Below are positions 11,542 through 11,615 of a stretch of DNA of 11,615 bases, in pieces (position 1 is the stretch's first letter; each line of letters begins with the position of its first letter). The DNA lies in assembly GCA_964605365.1 (NCBI GenBank), contig CAZSCF010000023.1, positions 1 through 11,615 on the forward strand, in the 5' to 3' direction. Below the pieces are notes generated by a model. That model did not search any database. It was given only the letters and a program-made list of their open reading frames with translations, and was not told where the DNA came from. Both the position numbers and the translations under genes were made by a program. Source of the DNA: CAZSCF01 sp964605365. GTDB taxonomy: Bacteria; Patescibacteriota; Minisyncoccia; Moranbacterales; UBA2206.

Positions 11542-11615
11542 CGGAGTGTAGTATACCGGCAGTACGCATGCATGGGGTGCATGTAGACCGGGTTCAATTC
11601 CCGGCACTCCGACCA
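11542..11615 (+). tRNA. trnP: tRNA-Pro (anticodon GGG)
   Basis: Acceptor stem CGGAGTG/CACTCCG, D stem GTAT/GTAC, anticodon stem CATGC/GCATG with loop ATGGGGT (anticodon GGG, G37), T stem CCGGG/CCCGG with loop TTCAATT, discriminator A. The C1-G72 pair with A73 is the identity pattern of bacterial proline tRNAs. The CCA end is encoded and finishes exactly at the window edge. The variable loop is 4 nt. Confidence 0.95.

Overview
The window looks like a piece of a compact, AT-rich bacterial chromosome, most likely from the Candidate Phyla Radiation (Patescibacteria, Parcubacteria-like). That is an inference. It rests on the shortened SMC, the near absence of Shine-Dalgarno (SD) sequences, the core-gene neighbourhood and short palindromic repeats of the 'HPELVS...QVRND' type. 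The annotation was read by eye and no database search was made.

Layout. Minus strand, read right to left from 6930: rnhB (RNase HII), rpmF (L32), nusB, rnc (RNase III), smc, rpsP (S16), rplJ (L10), rplL (L7/L12) and tRNA-Gln(TTG). This is a translation, RNA-processing and chromosome-maintenance block. dnaE (DNA polymerase III alpha) is divergent from rnhB and fills 7207-10680 on the plus strand. To its right lies a self-contained minus-strand gene for a 94-residue protein of unknown function (orf94), with its own promoter, SD and terminator. Back to back with it is a predicted structured plus-strand non-coding RNA of about 209 nt. tRNA-Pro(GGG) closes the window.

Between the genes: two repeat families recur. 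One is a 58-64 bp double palindrome (TGTCAT...ATGACA) found at 1404, 6744 and 10711; the 6744 copy sits in frame inside rnhB and adds about 20 residues to RNase HII. The other is a 113-139 bp inverted-repeat element ending in GTGCGGG(G), found at 1249, 2082 and 5861 between genes of the minus-strand block. Five promoters share TTGAYW, 17-18 bp and TAMGAT or a close variant.

The strongest candidate for something undescribed is the orf94/ncRNA pair at 10783-11480. The mRNA of orf94 can show its SD in a hairpin loop (UGGGG). The divergent ncRNA carries, in its own hairpin loop, the perfect complement of that SD (UCCCCAAG), with further complementarity through the start codon region and a second 10-nt match to codons 6-9 in the same order. 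orf94 is also the only gene here with a clear SD. This suggests a dedicated RNA regulator of orf94 translation, similar in logic to antisense RNA or type I antitoxin control, but no toxin function is visible.

Gene-poor stretches: 1208-1543 holds an inverted-repeat element, a terminator, a palindromic repeat and a weak promoter. 1973-2247 holds the rpsP promoter and leader plus an inverted-repeat element. 6931-7206 holds the rnhB promoter, a plus-strand terminator and AT-rich repeats. 11166-11541 holds divergent promoters, the ncRNA and the tRNA-Pro promoter.
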